Assembly: GCF_003003285.1 (NCBI RefSeq)
Contig: NZ_PVTP01000003.1
Span: 310,001 to 374,000, forward strand
Reading direction: 5' to 3'
Length of the DNA stretch: 64,000 nucleotides
From: Yoonia maritima
GTDB taxonomy: Bacteria; Pseudomonadota; Alphaproteobacteria; Rhodobacterales; Rhodobacteraceae
The notes beneath the pieces were generated by a model. It searched no databases, was not told the origin of the DNA, and was given only the letters and a program-made list of their open reading frames with translations. Shown piece by piece: positions 52,707 through 62,000 of the stretch; the first letter of the stretch is position 1, and each line of letters begins with the position of its first letter. Position numbers and translations under genes: made by a program.

Positions 52707-52738
52707 GAACTGTCGCTTCCTCCCTGAAAAGACAGTTC
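52707..52738 (+). ncRNA. Cuckoo hairpin 1
   Basis: Stem GAACTGTC/GACAGTTC (8 bp). The loop carries CTTCCTCCC, one mismatch from the consensus. First hairpin after the DUF1127 stop. Confidence 0.85.
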
Positions 52739-52744
52739 TGAAAC

Positions 52745-52779
52745 GACCCAACGCTCCTCCTCCTCCCTGAGCTTGGGTC
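52745..52779 (+). ncRNA. Cuckoo hairpin 2
   Basis: Stem GACCCAA/TTGGGTC extended by GCTC/GAGC across a bulged C. The 12-nt loop holds an extended CTCCTCCTCCCT with an exact CCTCCTCCC. Confidence 0.87.
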
Positions 52780-52788
52780 ACACATAAG

Positions 52789-52822
52789 GTGGCGACATTC
52801 ACCTCCTCCCGGATGTCGCCAC
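52789..52822 (+). ncRNA. Cuckoo hairpin 3
   Basis: Perfect stem GTGGCGACAT/ATGTCGCCAC (10 bp) closing a loop with an exact CCTCCTCCC. Confidence 0.88.
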
Positions 52823-52834
52823 TTTACACCAGTT

Positions 52835-52866
52835 TCGGAACCGCCACCTCCTCCCGGCGGAACCGA
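52835..52866 (+). ncRNA. Cuckoo hairpin 4
   Basis: CCGCC/GGCGG next to the loop and TCGG/CCGA outside, separated by a symmetric AA/AA internal loop. The apical loop is ACCTCCTCCC. Confidence 0.85.
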
Positions 52867-52876
52867 TCATACCGCA

Positions 52877-52906
52877 GGCCGCGCTCACCTCCTCCCGAGC
52901 AACGCC
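52877..52906 (+). ncRNA. Cuckoo hairpin 5
   Basis: GCTC/GAGC closes an exact ACCTCCTCCC loop. The outer part has three mismatches before GGC/GCC pairs, so this is the weakest hairpin of the set. Confidence 0.78.
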
Positions 52907-52914
52907 CGCGAGGA

Positions 52915-52952
52915 AGCGCCTCGCTCTTCTCCTCCCAGAGCAGGCAGGCGCT
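52915..52952 (+). ncRNA. Cuckoo hairpin 6
   Basis: Outer stem AGCGCCT/AGGCGCT and inner stem GCTCT/AGAGC, with a small asymmetric internal loop. The apical loop TCTCCTCCC differs from the consensus at one base. Confidence 0.85.
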
Positions 52953-52962
52953 GATCATAGAG

Positions 52963-53002
52963 ACGGTCATGCCCACCTCCTCCCGGGCATGACCGTTTTT
53001 TT
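52963..53002 (+). terminator. Cuckoo hairpin 7 and transcript terminator
   Basis: Perfect 12-bp stem ACGGTCATGCCC/GGGCATGACCGT closing an exact ACCTCCTCCC loop, followed by a seven-T run (52996-53002). It combines an anti-SD loop with a rho-independent terminator. Confidence 0.92.
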
Positions 53003-53060
53003 ATGTACAAACGGTATTCCGCAATTGCAGCGCAACGGTTTTGCCCGATAGACATGCAAC

Positions 53061-53453
53061 ATGAGCATGCCGCCAAGATTTCCAATCACTGCAGATCAAA
53101 TCACCCTGGTCGTGAAACAGTTCTATACCGCCGTCCGCACGAACCCAGAGATTGGCCCAATCTTTGCGAAACACGTCACCGATTGGCCCAGCCACGAATC
53201 AAAAATCGCGGGCTTTTGGCGCAATGCGATTCTGTTTGAACGGAGCTATGACGGCAATCCGATGCAGGCACATATGCGTGCAGGAAATGTGCGCCCCGAA
53301 CATTTTGATATTTGGTTGGGACTGTTCGATACGATTCTGGCCAAAAATCTACCCACCGACACAGCTGCATCATGGTCGACACTAGCCCACCGTATCGGCC
53401 GCGGGTTGCGTTACGGCGTTGAGCCAACCGAAGGACCGCCCACCCTGACCTAG
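53061..53453 (+). CDS. Group III truncated haemoglobin
   Basis: 130 residues. FYTAVRTNPEIGPIFAKHVTDWPSHESKIAGFWRNAILFERSYDGNPM is the group III pattern, with Tyr at B10-like FY. The haem proximal His is most likely in the following helix (His71 or His81, HMRAGNVRPEHFDIW), which needs alignment to settle. It may bind oxygen, nitric oxide or sulfide. It starts 58 nt after the sRNA terminator and overlaps the convergent Lrp gene by 4 bp. Confidence 0.88.
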   Translation: MSMPPRFPITADQITLVVKQFYTAVRTNPEIGPIFAKHVTDWPSHESKIAGFWRNAILFERSYDGNPMQAHMRAGNVRPEHFDIWLGLFDTILAKNLPTDTAASWSTLAHRIGRGLRYGVEPTEGPPTLT

Positions 53454-53893
53454 GCGCGCGTATCCTTTGGCGAGCCCATCACCATATAGCTCGTGATCGA
53501 ACGCACATGCGGCACAGTTCCCAAGATTTCCGTGTGAAACGCCTTATAGGCAGGCAAATCGGCGACCTCGACACGCAGCATATATTCAAACGCACCAGCG
53601 ACATTGTGGCATTCAACCACCTGATCTGCGTTTTCCATGGCCTGCTCAAACCCATCTTGCGCGGCCTTCGTATGCTCGGCCAATCCAACGGCGACATAAA
53701 CCACATAGGCCCGCCCGGTTTGGGCCGGATCGAATCTGGCGCGGTATCCCTGAATCACGCCGGTACGCTCCAATTCTTGTACGCGCCGCAAGCAAGCAGA
53801 AGGCGACCGCCCGACCTGATCAGCGAGCTGCAGATTGCTAATGCGACCATCGCGGGACAATACGCGCAATATCTTGTCGTTAATCGGATCCAT
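53450..53893 (-). CDS. Lrp/AsnC-family transcriptional regulator
   Basis: 147 residues. The N-terminal helix-turn-helix (ILRVLSRDGRISNLQLADQVGRSPSACLRRVQELERTGVIQGYRA) is followed by the RAM domain (YVVYVAVGLAEHTKAAQDGFE, then VAGAFEYMLRVEVADLPAYKAFH). RAM binds amino acids and drives oligomer formation. It is divergent from a LysE-type exporter with a 66-bp gap, so it likely regulates that exporter in response to an amino acid. Confidence 0.94.
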   Translation of the reverse strand: MDPINDKILRVLSRDGRISNLQLADQVGRSPSACLRRVQELERTGVIQGYRARFDPAQTGRAYVVYVAVGLAEHTKAAQDGFEQAMENADQVVECHNVAGAFEYMLRVEVADLPAYKAFHTEILGTVPHVRSITSYMVMGSPKDTRA

Positions 53894-53959
53894 CTACGCC
53901 ATTCATTGCTGCAAATATGCAAACTACAAACAATAAGAAATTTCATTGCGTGATTCTTC

Positions 53960-54574
53960 GTGCATTATTGTGCGATGAATTACGAAATCTTAACAGCCCT
54001 GATTGGCTTTGCCTTTGCGACGTCAATCACCCCCGGTCCAAACAACCTGATGCTGATGGCGTCAGGCGCAAATTACGGCTTGCGGCGCACCTTACCGCAT
54101 ATGTTCGGCATTTCGCTGGGTCATGCGTTTATGGTCGTGGTCGTTGGGCTGGTTCTTTTGCAGCTTTTTGAACAATTCCCTGTGCTCAATACGATTCTAA
54201 AGGTGCTGAGCGTGGGCTATATGCTTTGGCTGGCATGGAAAATCGCGAACGCGGCACCGCCAAGCGACAAAGCCCCTACTGGTAAGCCCTTTACCTTCCT
54301 GCAAGCCGCAGCATTTCAATGGGTAAACCCAAAGGCATGGTCGATGGCGATCACCGCAATCAGCGGGTACGCACCACAAGATCGCGGCATTTTCTTTGGC
54401 TCGCTCATTGTAGCCTGCGTTTTTGCGGCAACCAACCTACCCTCGGTTTCGGTCTGGGCATGGATGGGCGTTCAGGTCAGACGCTGGCTCGGCACCTCAA
54501 CCAGACTCCGTTTCTTTAACATCACGATGGCACTGTTACTGGTCGCGTCGCTCTATCCGATTCTGACCCATTAA
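53960..54574 (+). CDS. LysE/RhtB-family amino acid exporter
   Basis: 204 residues, six hydrophobic segments. FAFATSITPGPNNLMLMASGANYGLRRTLPHMFGISLGHAFM is the LysE-family beginning and AAAFQWVNPKAWSMAITAI the middle motif. The substrate may be a basic or neutral amino acid. It is divergent from the Lrp-type regulator, the typical pairing, and its stop overlaps uvrD by 4 bp. Confidence 0.93.
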   Translation: MHYCAMNYEILTALIGFAFATSITPGPNNLMLMASGANYGLRRTLPHMFGISLGHAFMVVVVGLVLLQLFEQFPVLNTILKVLSVGYMLWLAWKIANAAPPSDKAPTGKPFTFLQAAAFQWVNPKAWSMAITAISGYAPQDRGIFFGSLIVACVFAATNLPSVSVWAWMGVQVRRWLGTSTRLRFFNITMALLLVASLYPILTH

Positions 54575-57039
54575 AACGGAATGTCATCCGCCTGATCAGC
54601 CGCCACGATAAAACGTGCGACGACGTGCTTTGACCCGGCCTTATCGAATTCGATCACCAGCTTATCGCCCTCGATCCCCATCAATTCACCATAGCCGAAT
54701 TTCTGATGGAACACGCGATCACCGACCGTAAAGGCACTGACAGCCTCAAGATCAATGGTGACGCTTTGCGCCCGCGGCGTCGCGGACGTTCCGCGCTGTT
54801 GGCTGCGGCTTTGAAGGCGCTTCCAACCGGGCGAATCGTAGACGTCAGCGGAATGGGCTTTCTCGTGCAGCGTCGACTTCGCCGCGCCAGCAATTGCCGG
54901 GGACGCGCTGGCAGACATGCCCGCCGCACCATAATTCCCACCGTACAACCCCGGAGGCGTCAGCACCTCTACATGTTGCTCTGGTAATTCGTCGATGAAG
55001 CGCGACGGCAGCTGCGATTGCCACTGCCCGTAGACCCGTCGGTTAGCGGCGAAGGAAATCGTGCATAATTCCTCGGCCCGCGTGATACCGACATAGGCTA
55101 GCCGCCGTTCTTCCTCTAATCCCTTTAGCCCGCTTTCATCCATTGACCGCTGGGACGGGAACAATCCGTCTTCCCAACCGGGCAAAAACACCGCTGGAAA
55201 CTCAAGACCCTTAGCCGCGTGAAGCGTCATGATGCTGACCTTCTCGCCCTGTTCTTCTGTTTCATTGTCCATGATCAGGCTGACATGTTCGAGGAACCCT
55301 TGCAGGTTCTCAAAATTCTCAAGCGCTTTAACCAATTCTTTTAGGTTTTCGAGCCGCCCCGGCGCCTCTGGCGTTTTATCGTTTTGCCAAAACCCGGTGT
55401 AGCCAGATTCGTCCAAAATCATCTCGGCCAGTTCAACGTGGTTATAATCGGCAGCTTCCGTGCCAAACCCGGCATCAACCAGACCGTCATCCAGAACCGC
55501 ATCGTCATCGATCACAGGCATCGCAGGCCCACGCGTGACGGAACGCCAACGGTCAAGCCCATCGACCAAAATCGTCAATTCTTTCAGGCCCTTGCCGCCC
55601 AGCAATTTACCTTGGCAAACAAGCCGCGCACCTTCGACCAAAGACACGTCATTGTCGCGTGCCGTGCGTTGGATGGTCTGAACAGCCTTATCGCCTAGTC
55701 CACGTTTTGGGGTGTTCACGATCCGCTCAAACGCGAGATCATCATCGTGACTGACCGCGAGCCGGAAATAGGCCATCGCATCGCGGATCTCCATACGTTC
55801 ATAGAAACGCGGGCCACCGATGACGCGGTACGGCAAACCGATGCTTAGAAAACGATCCTCAAAGGCGCGCATCTGGTGCGACGCACGGACAAGGATCGCC
55901 ATACTATCCAAACCGAGTGGCGACATGCCACGCGTGCCGCGCTGCATCGCTTCAATCTCTTCGCCAACCCAGCGGGATTCTTCTTCGCCGTCCCAATGAC
56001 CTATCAGGCGAACCTTTTCTCCATCTTCACGAGACGTAAACAGCGTCTTACCCAGACGCCCCTTGTTTGCTGCAATCACACCAGAGGCAGCAGCCAGAAT
56101 ATGCGGCGTAGACCGATAATTTTCTTCAAGCCGCACAACATGCGCGCCCGGAAAGTCAGTTTCAAACCGTAGGATGTTTCCCACCTCGGCACCGCGCCAA
56201 CCATAGATCGACTGGTCATCATCACCGACGCAGCAAATGTTTTTATGCTTGCTCGCGAGCAGGCGCAGCCACAGGTATTGGGCAACGTTCGTATCTTGAT
56301 ACTCGTCCACCAGAATATAGCGGAACCAGCGTTGGTATTGATCCAGCACGTCTTCGTGTTTTTGGAAGATCGTGACCATGTGCAAAAGAATGTCGCCGAA
56401 ATCGACAGCATTCAGGTCGCGCAAGCGCTTCTGATAGGCCGTGTAAAGCGCGATACCCTGATGATCAAAAGCAGCGCTATCTGCGACAGGCACGTTATCA
56501 GGCGTCCATGCCTTGTTTTTCCAATTGTCGATAATGCCGGACAGCATGCGGGGCGGCCAACGCTTTGCGTCAATGCCAGCGGCCTCGATTAACTGCTTCA
56601 TCAGGCGAATCTGATCGTCAGTATCAAGAATGGTAAAGTTCGACTTTAACCCAACTAATTCCGCATGACGGCGCAGCAGTTTTGCACAGACAGAGTGGAA
56701 CGTGCCAAGCCAAGGCATGCCCTCAACAGCCTCGCCCATCAATGACCCAATCCGCGACTTCATTTCGCGGGCCGCCTTATTGGTGAATGTCACCGCGAGG
56801 ATTTCATGCGGCCGCGCCGTTCCGGTCGCCAAAAGATGCGCAATCCGTGTCGTCAGCGCCTTTGTCTTCCCCGTGCCAGCACCCGCCAACATCAAGACAG
56901 GACCGTTCAACGTCTCGACCGCTTCGCGCTGTGCTGGGTTCAAGCTGTCCAAATATGGCATCGGACGCGCAGACATTGCACGTTGGCTAAGCGGGACGGC
57001 AGCAGCCTCAAAGGCGTCTTCTTCGGAAAAATCATTCAT
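54571..57039 (-). CDS. uvrD: ATP-dependent DNA helicase UvrD/PcrA
   Basis: 822 residues, superfamily 1. LNPAQREAVETLNGPVLMLAGAGTGKTKALTTRIAHLL holds the Q motif and Walker A (GAGTGKT, residues 53-59). YILVDEYQDTN (motif II), GDDDQSIYGWRGA (motif III), YRSTPHIL, and VSIMTLHAAKGLEFPAVFLPGWEDGLFP (motif V) are complete. A C-terminal Tudor-like part (FTVGDRVFHQKFGYGELMGIEGDKL) binds RNA polymerase in PcrA/UvrD. It acts in excision repair and replication. ATG 57039 is chosen; the upstream extension is not family-like. Confidence 0.96.
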   Translation of the reverse strand: MNDFSEEDAFEAAAVPLSQRAMSARPMPYLDSLNPAQREAVETLNGPVLMLAGAGTGKTKALTTRIAHLLATGTARPHEILAVTFTNKAAREMKSRIGSLMGEAVEGMPWLGTFHSVCAKLLRRHAELVGLKSNFTILDTDDQIRLMKQLIEAAGIDAKRWPPRMLSGIIDNWKNKAWTPDNVPVADSAAFDHQGIALYTAYQKRLRDLNAVDFGDILLHMVTIFQKHEDVLDQYQRWFRYILVDEYQDTNVAQYLWLRLLASKHKNICCVGDDDQSIYGWRGAEVGNILRFETDFPGAHVVRLEENYRSTPHILAAASGVIAANKGRLGKTLFTSREDGEKVRLIGHWDGEEESRWVGEEIEAMQRGTRGMSPLGLDSMAILVRASHQMRAFEDRFLSIGLPYRVIGGPRFYERMEIRDAMAYFRLAVSHDDDLAFERIVNTPKRGLGDKAVQTIQRTARDNDVSLVEGARLVCQGKLLGGKGLKELTILVDGLDRWRSVTRGPAMPVIDDDAVLDDGLVDAGFGTEAADYNHVELAEMILDESGYTGFWQNDKTPEAPGRLENLKELVKALENFENLQGFLEHVSLIMDNETEEQGEKVSIMTLHAAKGLEFPAVFLPGWEDGLFPSQRSMDESGLKGLEEERRLAYVGITRAEELCTISFAANRRVYGQWQSQLPSRFIDELPEQHVEVLTPPGLYGGNYGAAGMSASASPAIAGAAKSTLHEKAHSADVYDSPGWKRLQSRSQQRGTSATPRAQSVTIDLEAVSAFTVGDRVFHQKFGYGELMGIEGDKLVIEFDKAGSKHVVARFIVAADQADDIPF

Positions 57040-57135
57040 GCTGGACACGATACCCGCAAACCGCAGGCAGGAAAAGCCTTGTTCACATAATGTTCCCAGC
57101 TTCCCTTGCCGAAATTGTTCGGCTACGCATTGCAT

Positions 57136-57837
57136 ATGTTTCAGGTCATTCTTCTCGGAAGCCTTGCAGGCGCGATGATCCCCCTTGGGGGCCTGATCGC
57201 CGCCAATGAAAACATTCAGCGTTACTGGCTGCGCAACGAATTTCGGCACAGCGTTGTTGCCTTTGGCGGCGGTGCGCTGCTGAGTGCCGTGGCCTTTGTA
57301 CTGATCCCCGACGGTGAAAAGGCGCTTAACACATTCGCTGTCATTGGCTGGATTGCCGCAGGTGCGATATTGATGGCGGCTGTCGACGCGCGCCTTTCAC
57401 GCCGTGGATCGCACCGTGCACAGCTTGTCGCGATGCTGTCGGATTTTATCCCGGAAGCCGTGGCACTCGGGGCCGTAATCGCAAGCGGAGAGAGTTCGGG
57501 CCTACTGCTCGCCATGATGATCGCCCTGCAAAACCTGCCCGAAGGCTTTAACGCGTTTCGTGAACAGCGTGATTCAGGTGCAAAAACGGGGCGAATATTG
57601 CGTAATTTTGTCGGCCTCTCACTGATAGGCCCAATCGCTGCGCTTGCTGGCTTTCTGCTTCTTGCTGATTTCCCCCAAGTCACAGGGGCAATTATGCTGA
57701 CTGCGGCTGGCGCTATTTTGTACCTGATTTTTCAGGACATCGCGCCGCAAGCAAAACTGGCAAACCGGCACGGTCCCGCGCTTGGGGCTGTTGCGGGTTT
57801 TCTACTGGGCCTGACCGGCCACCTGTTGATTGGATAG
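57136..57837 (+). CDS. ZIP-family metal transporter
   Basis: 233 residues, about eight hydrophobic helices. SDFIPEAVALGAVIASG and ALQNLPEGFNAFRE are the paired metal-binding segments (E-A and N-L-P-E-G elements) found in ZIP proteins; the usual His in these segments is absent. GTIPLGGLIAA-like sequence starts the chain (AMIPLGGLIAANENI). Zinc or another divalent metal is likely. ATG 57136 has no strong SD, while an upstream TTG would add ten doubtful residues. It is divergent from uvrD. Confidence 0.82.
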   Translation: MFQVILLGSLAGAMIPLGGLIAANENIQRYWLRNEFRHSVVAFGGGALLSAVAFVLIPDGEKALNTFAVIGWIAAGAILMAAVDARLSRRGSHRAQLVAMLSDFIPEAVALGAVIASGESSGLLLAMMIALQNLPEGFNAFREQRDSGAKTGRILRNFVGLSLIGPIAALAGFLLLADFPQVTGAIMLTAAGAILYLIFQDIAPQAKLANRHGPALGAVAGFLLGLTGHLLIG

Positions 57838-57841
57838 CTAA

Positions 57842-58972
57842 TTGTCACTACATACGAAATACCCAGCCATTGCCGATCTAAAGACGCGAGCAAGAAAACG
57901 TATCCCGCATTTTGTATGGGAATATCTGGATAGCGCGACGGGAACTGAAGCGACGCAAAAGCGCAATCGGTCATCGCTTGATCAAGTCCTACTCAAACCC
58001 TCAATCCTACACGGCGAGTTCGAACCCGACCTTCGCACCACGTTTCTTGGCAAAGAGTATCCATTGCCGATCGGGATTGCGCCGGTGGGCATGTCTGGCT
58101 TGGTTTGGCCCGGCGCAGAACAAATGCTCGCCCGCACCGCAGCGAAAGAGGGTATTCCCTACACACTATCTACGGTCGCCAGCCAACTGCCCGAAGACGT
58201 TGGCCCACATGCGGGCGATCAGGGATGGTTTCAGCTATACCCGCCCCGCGATCCAGAAATCCGCAAAGACATCTTGAACCGCGCCGAAAACTCCGGCTTC
58301 CACACGCTGGTTCTAACCGTTGACGTGCCCGTCGCATCTCGGCGCGAGCGACAGACACGCGGCGGCATGACAAACCCGCCTAAGCTAACACCGCGTCTGG
58401 CAATGCAAGCGGCCCAATGCCCTGCATGGTTGAACGGCATTCGCAAAACGGGGATGCCGCGTTTGCGCTTGATGGAAAGCTATTCCAACATCAAGACCGC
58501 CCTGCCGTCGACCCAGCATATCGGGTATTTGCTACGGACCTCGCCTGATTGGGACTATCTAAAATGGCTGCGCGATCATTGGGATGGACCACTGATCGTA
58601 AAAGGTGTCGGAAACCCGGACGATGCGGCACGGCTGGCCGATGAAGGCGTCGATGCAATCTGGGTCAGCAATCACGCGGGCCGCCAATTTGACGGCGCAC
58701 CTGCAACGATCGATGTCCTTCCCGGCATCCGCGCTGCAACCACCTTGCCGCTTATCTTTGACAGCGGCATCGAGGGCGGTCTTGATGTATTGCGCGCCCT
58801 CGCACTTGGCGCTGACTTCGTGATGCTGGGACGCGCGTTCCATTATGGGTTGGCCGCACTAGGTGAACCTGGCGCGGCGCATGTGTTGGACATTTTGCGT
58901 CAGGATATGATCAGCAACATGGGACAGATCAGTGCGCGTAACCTTACGGAAATTCACCGGGCAAGACTTTAA
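57842..58972 (+). CDS. FMN-dependent alpha-hydroxy-acid dehydrogenase (L-lactate dehydrogenase type)
   Basis: 376 residues with TTG start at 57842, 4 nt after the previous stop; SLHTKYPAIADLKTRARKRIPHFVWEYLDSATGTEAT is the expected N-terminus. TVDVPVASRRERQTR, KGVGNPDDAARLADEGVDAIWVSNHAGRQFDGAPA (with the catalytic His and Arg) and DSGIEGGLDVLRALALGADFVMLGR bind FMN and substrate. It oxidises L-lactate or a similar 2-hydroxy acid. The next gene is pyruvate carboxylase, which would use the pyruvate made. Confidence 0.92.
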   Translation: MSLHTKYPAIADLKTRARKRIPHFVWEYLDSATGTEATQKRNRSSLDQVLLKPSILHGEFEPDLRTTFLGKEYPLPIGIAPVGMSGLVWPGAEQMLARTAAKEGIPYTLSTVASQLPEDVGPHAGDQGWFQLYPPRDPEIRKDILNRAENSGFHTLVLTVDVPVASRRERQTRGGMTNPPKLTPRLAMQAAQCPAWLNGIRKTGMPRLRLMESYSNIKTALPSTQHIGYLLRTSPDWDYLKWLRDHWDGPLIVKGVGNPDDAARLADEGVDAIWVSNHAGRQFDGAPATIDVLPGIRAATTLPLIFDSGIEGGLDVLRALALGADFVMLGRAFHYGLAALGEPGAAHVLDILRQDMISNMGQISARNLTEIHRARL

Positions 58973-58980
58973 TACAACAC

Positions 58981-58992
58981 GTTAGCGCTAAC
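58981..58992. promoter_or_regulatory. Perfect palindrome in the pyruvate carboxylase leader
   Basis: GTTAGCGCTAAC is a 12-bp perfect palindrome 61 nt before the pyc ATG. A central CG in an AGCGCT core is usual for LacI-family operators. Function is inferred from sequence and position. Confidence 0.5.
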
Positions 58993-59053
58993 ATTAGGGC
59001 TGGACAATTCCTGATCCGCACCCGACAATGCTGCAACTGCGAAGGGGAGAGCA

Positions 59054-62000
59054 ATGGCTGAGTTTAACAAGATTTTGATCGCAAACCGTGGTGAAATCGC
59101 CATCCGGATCATGCGGGCAGCAAACGAGATGGGCAAAAAGACCGTCGCGGTCTACGCCGAAGAAGACAAACTTGGCCTGCACCGCTTCAAAGCGGACGAA
59201 GCTTACCGTATCGGTGAAGGCATGGGGCCGGTTGCTGCTTACCTTTCCATCGAAGAAATCATTCGCGTCGCCAAAATGTCTGGCGCTGACGCGATCCACC
59301 CCGGTTACGGGCTTTTGTCCGAAAACCCTGAATTTGTAGATGCTTGCGAAGCAAACGGCATCACGTTCATCGGCCCCAAGGCCGCAACCATGCGCCAGCT
59401 GGGCGACAAGGCCAGCGCCCGTCGGGTTGCGATCGAAGCTGGCGTGCCCGTCATCCCAGCAACCGAAGTTCTTGGCGACGATATGGCCAAGATCAAGAAA
59501 CAAGCAGCCGAAGTCGGCTATCCGCTGATGCTCAAGGCGTCATGGGGTGGTGGTGGTCGCGGTATGCGCCCGATCATGTCCGAAGACGAACTTGAGGAAA
59601 AAGTGCTTGAAGGCCGCCGCGAAGCCGAAGCTGCTTTTGGTAACGGCGAAGGTTATCTGGAAAAGATGATCATCAAAGCTCGCCACGTCGAAGTGCAAAT
59701 TTTGGGCGATACACATGGTCAAATGTACCACCTATGGGAACGCGATTGTTCTGTGCAACGACGTAACCAAAAGGTCGTTGAACGCGCCCCTGCCCCATAT
59801 CTGTCAGGCACACAGCGTGAACAACTGTGTAATTTGGGCAAGAAAATCTGCCAGCATGTGAATTATGAGTGTGCCGGTACTGTCGAATTCCTGATGGATA
59901 TGGACAGCGGTGAATTCTATTTCATCGAAGTTAACCCCCGCGTTCAGGTCGAACACACTGTCACCGAAGAGGTCACAGGTATCGACATCGTACGTGCGCA
60001 AATCCTGATCGCCGAAGGTAAATCATTGGTCGAGGCAACAGGCTGCGCATCCCAGTACGACGTCAAACTGGACGGTCACGCACTGCAGTGTCGTGTCACC
60101 ACAGAAGACCCGCAAAACAACTTTATCCCCGATTACGGTCGCATCCAGATGTACCGCTCGGCGACAGGCCCGGGCATCCGTCTCGACGGCGGCACCGCCT
60201 ATTCCGGTGCGGTCATTACGCGTTATTACGATAGTTTGCTGACGAAAGTTACTGCGCGTGCACCTACACCAGAAATGGCAATCGCACGTATGGACCGCGC
60301 CTTGCGCGAATTCCGTATTCGCGGCGTCTCCACCAACATCGCGTTTGTGGAAAACCTGCTTAAGCACCCGACGTTCCTGAACAACGAATACCACACAAAA
60401 TTCATCGACCAGACACCTGATCTGTTTAACTTTTCTAAGCGTCGGGACCGTGCCACAAAGATCCTGACCTATATCGCAGACATCACCGTGAACGGTCACC
60501 CAGAAACAGCTGGTCGTGCGCGTCCTGCAGCGGATGTGAAGCCACCGAAACCACCGGTGAAACCAACCACAGATGTAACCCCCGGCACACGCAATATCCT
60601 TGATGATTTCGGACCAGAGGCAGTGGCCGATTGGATGCGCGATCAAAAACAACTGCTGATCACCGACACCACAATGCGTGACGGTCACCAGTCGTTGCTG
60701 GCAACGCGGATGCGGTCAATTGATATGATCAATGCGGCCCCTGCATATGCGGCGAAGATGAACCAATTGTTCAGCGTTGAATGCTGGGGCGGCGCGACAT
60801 TCGATGTGGCCTATCGTTTCTTGCAGGAATGCCCATGGCAACGCCTGCGCGACATTCGGGCGGCTATGCCAAACATCATGACACAGATGTTGCTCCGTGC
60901 ATCAAACGGCGTGGGCTACACCAACTATCCTGACAACGTCGTTCAAAGCTTTGTTGCGCAAGCCGCCGAGTCCGGCGTCGACGTGTTCCGCGTGTTCGAC
61001 AGCCTAAACTGGGTTGAAAACATGCGTGTCGCAATGGATGCCGTTGGCAACGCAGGCAAAGTGATCGAAGGTACGATTTGTTATACGGGCGATGTACGTG
61101 ATCCAAATCGCGCAAAATACGACTTGAAATACTATGTCGGCATGGCACGTGAGCTCGAAGCGGCTGGTGCACATGTACTGGGTCTTAAAGACATGGCTGG
61201 CTTGATGAAGCCAGCCGCGGCCAAGACGTTGATCCTTGCACTCAAAGAAGAAGTCGGCCTGCCGATCCACTTCCACACACATGACACATCAGGCGCATCA
61301 ATCGCGACTGTACTGGCGGCTTCGGCTGCTGGCGTGGATTGTGTGGATGCAGCGATGGATTCATTCTCGGGGAATACATCACAGCCGACGCTTGGTTCTA
61401 TTGTTGAATCGCTGCGCGGCGATGCCCGTGACACCGGCCTGAACATCAAAGCGATCCGTGAGATCAGCAACTATTTTGAGCAGGTCCGCGAACACTATAC
61501 TGCGTTCGAATCCGGTCTTCAGGCCCCTGCCTCCGAAGTCTACCTGCACGAAATGCCCGGCGGGCAGTTTACCAACCTCAAGGCCCAAGCACGTAGCCTT
61601 GGCCTAGAAGAGCGTTGGCACGAGGTCGCGCAGACCTATGCAGATGTGAACCAGATGTTTGGTGATATCGTCAAAGTGACGCCTTCATCCAAAGTTGTCG
61701 GCGATATGGCCCTGATGATGGTTTCACAAAACCTGACACGCGCCCAAGTCGAAGATCCAAAGGTTGACGTCGTCTTTCCTGACAGCGTTGTGGACATGAT
61801 GCGCGGTAGCCTTGGCCAGCCTCCGGGTGGATGGCCCGAAGGCATTCAAAAGAAGATCCTGAAAGGTGAAAAGCCAATCACAGAGCGCCCGGGTAAATCC
61901 TTGCCCCCTGTTGATCTGGAAGCGACGCGTGCGGACCTGTCAAAGCAACTTGATGGTGCCAGCGTCGATGATGAAGACCTGAACGGTTACCTGATGTATC

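Larger units (their letters stand above)
52707..53002 (+). ncRNA. Tandem CcsR/cuckoo-type sRNA array (seven CCUCCUCCC-loop hairpins)
   Basis: Seven consecutive stem-loops present the anti-Shine-Dalgarno motif CCTCCTCCC, or an 8-of-9 variant, in the loop, spaced 40-48 nt apart (motifs at 52716, 52759, 52802, 52847, 52888, 52928 and 52976). Stem sequences all differ while the loop is constant, so the structure is selected. The last hairpin is an intrinsic terminator. This matches cuckoo RNAs and the CcsR1-4 sRNAs downstream of the DUF1127 gene in R. sphaeroides, which are cut from the shared transcript and act in stress response. The array is probably processed into several sRNAs, perhaps two-hairpin units, with the terminal hairpin alone or joined. 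Confidence 0.9.

Noticed and set aside
60023-60688. Long open frame (about 220 codons) antisense to pyc
   Set aside because: It mirrors a coding gene in a GC-rich third-position frame, has no ribosome site and its translation is low-complexity with no family features.
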